A DNA stretch of 32,520 nucleotides, from positions 1-32,520 of the forward strand of contig NZ_JASLAW010000243.1 of NCBI RefSeq assembly GCF_030147005.1, given 5' to 3'. Position 1 is the stretch's first letter; the number at the start of each line of letters is the position of its first letter. Positions 31,932 through 32,520 of this stretch are shown in pieces. This DNA comes from Pseudomonas sp. (GTDB lineage Bacteria > Pseudomonadota > Gammaproteobacteria > Pseudomonadales > Pseudomonadaceae). The translations under genes and the position numbers were made by a program. The notes under the pieces are model-generated. The model saw only the letters and a program-made list of their open reading frames with translations. It searched no databases and had not been told where the DNA came from.

Positions 31932-32520
31932 TGTCACAGGTATTGGGCTTTCGCGAGCTCGGCCGGATGGACTACGAGCCCGTCTGGCATGCAATGCAGC
32001 GCTTTACCAATGAGCGCGGCAGTTCGGCTCCGGATGAAATCTGGCTGGTTGAACACCCGCCGGTGTTCACCCAGGGCCAGGCCGGTAAAGCCGAGCATCT
32101 GCTACTTCCGGGTGATATTCCGGTGGTGCAGGTCGACCGAGGTGGTCAAGTGACTTACCATGGGCCTGGCCAACTGGTTGCCTATCTGTTGCTGGATGTG
32201 CGCAAGCTGGGATTTGGCGTGCGGGATCTGGTAAGCCGCATGGAAGCTTGCCTGATCGAGCTGTTGGCCAGTTACGGCGTGACCGCCGCGGCCAAGCCCG
32301 ATGCACCGGGGGTGTATGTGGGCGGTGCGAAAATCGCCTCCCTGGGGCTGCGCATTCGTCACGGTTGTTCCTTTCATGGCCTGGCCCTGAATGTGGACAT
32401 GGACCTGGCCCCGTTCAGGCGGATCAACCCATGCGGCTATGCCGGGCTGGCGATGACCCAATTGAGCGACCATGCAACACCCATAGAATTTGCCGAGGTA
32501 AGTGCCCGGCTGCGCGCGCA
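31931..32520 (+). CDS. lipB: Octanoyltransferase LipB (3' end outside the window)
   Basis: LipB moves octanoate from acyl carrier protein to the lipoyl domains of 2-oxoacid dehydrogenases and GcvH, the first step of lipoate assembly in the cytoplasm. The ATG at 31931 overlaps the ybeD stop (TGATG). About 196 codons are visible, with no stop before the right edge, so the protein is nearly complete. Family motifs are DEIWLVEHPPVFTQGQAG, the VDRGGQVTYHGPGQLVAYLL block, VGGAKIASLGLRIRHGCSFHGLALN with the catalytic Lys, and NPCGYAGLAMTQL with the acyl-accepting Cys. Confidence 0.95.
   Translation, partial: MSQVLGFRELGRMDYEPVWHAMQRFTNERGSSAPDEIWLVEHPPVFTQGQAGKAEHLLLPGDIPVVQVDRGGQVTYHGPGQLVAYLLLDVRKLGFGVRDLVSRMEACLIELLASYGVTAAAKPDAPGVYVGGAKIASLGLRIRHGCSFHGLALNVDMDLAPFRRINPCGYAGLAMTQLSDHATPIEFAEVSARLRA

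Overview
The window looks like chromosome from a fluorescent Pseudomonas (P. fluorescens group). Three things suggest this: high-GC coding sequence, the P. aeruginosa PAO1 gene order recalled for PA4025 down to PA3997 (eutC-eutB-eat-aldehyde dehydrogenase-eatR, mpl-ubiX, proA-nadD-rsfS-rlmH-mrdA-rodA-sltB1-rlpA-dacC-ybeD-lipB), and many REP-type palindromes with the 'GAGGGAGCTTGCTCCC' or 'GCGAGCTTGCTCGC' cores typical of this group. The locus comparison is from memory, not from a search.

Bases 1-5990 hold an ethanolamine catabolic operon read leftward: aldehyde dehydrogenase, ethanolamine permease, then EutB and EutC (B12-dependent ammonia-lyase). The divergent eatR-like gene (5992-7911) encodes a GAF/AAA+/Fis-type sigma-54 activator. 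The shared intergenic region carries a good -24/-12 promoter facing the aldehyde dehydrogenase, with repeated activator-site candidates upstream. Together they describe uptake of ethanolamine, its conversion to acetaldehyde and ammonia, and oxidation to acetate under EatR/RpoN control.

Bases 7912-12540 are accessory. Two unrecognised genes (1065 and about 356 aa) sit between eatR and mpl, which I recall as neighbours in P. aeruginosa. The upstream spacer is AT-rich and has a degenerate hrp-box-like sequence. Both products lack a Sec signal, and their N-termini fit the compositional rules of Pseudomonas type III secreted proteins. This is the best candidate for something undescribed.

Bases 12589-21226 are mixed. 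mpl and ubiX (wall recycling; prenylated flavin) overlap and are followed by a small lipoprotein. A leftward block holds a Rossmann oxidoreductase, a MORN-repeat lipoprotein fused to a caspase-like C13 peptidase domain, and a MaoC hydratase. Then come lrgA-lrgB, a LON-substrate-binding-domain protein and a convergent DedA-PAP2 fusion.

Bases 21341-32520 start with a leftward alkyladenine DNA glycosylase. A long rightward housekeeping series follows: proA, nadD, rsfS, rlmH, then the elongation-type wall synthesis group mrdA (PBP2), rodA, sltB-type transglycosylase, rlpA and dacC. A strong terminator precedes ybeD-lipB, and lipB runs off the right edge. No rRNA, tRNA, CRISPR array, insertion sequence or prophage gene was seen.
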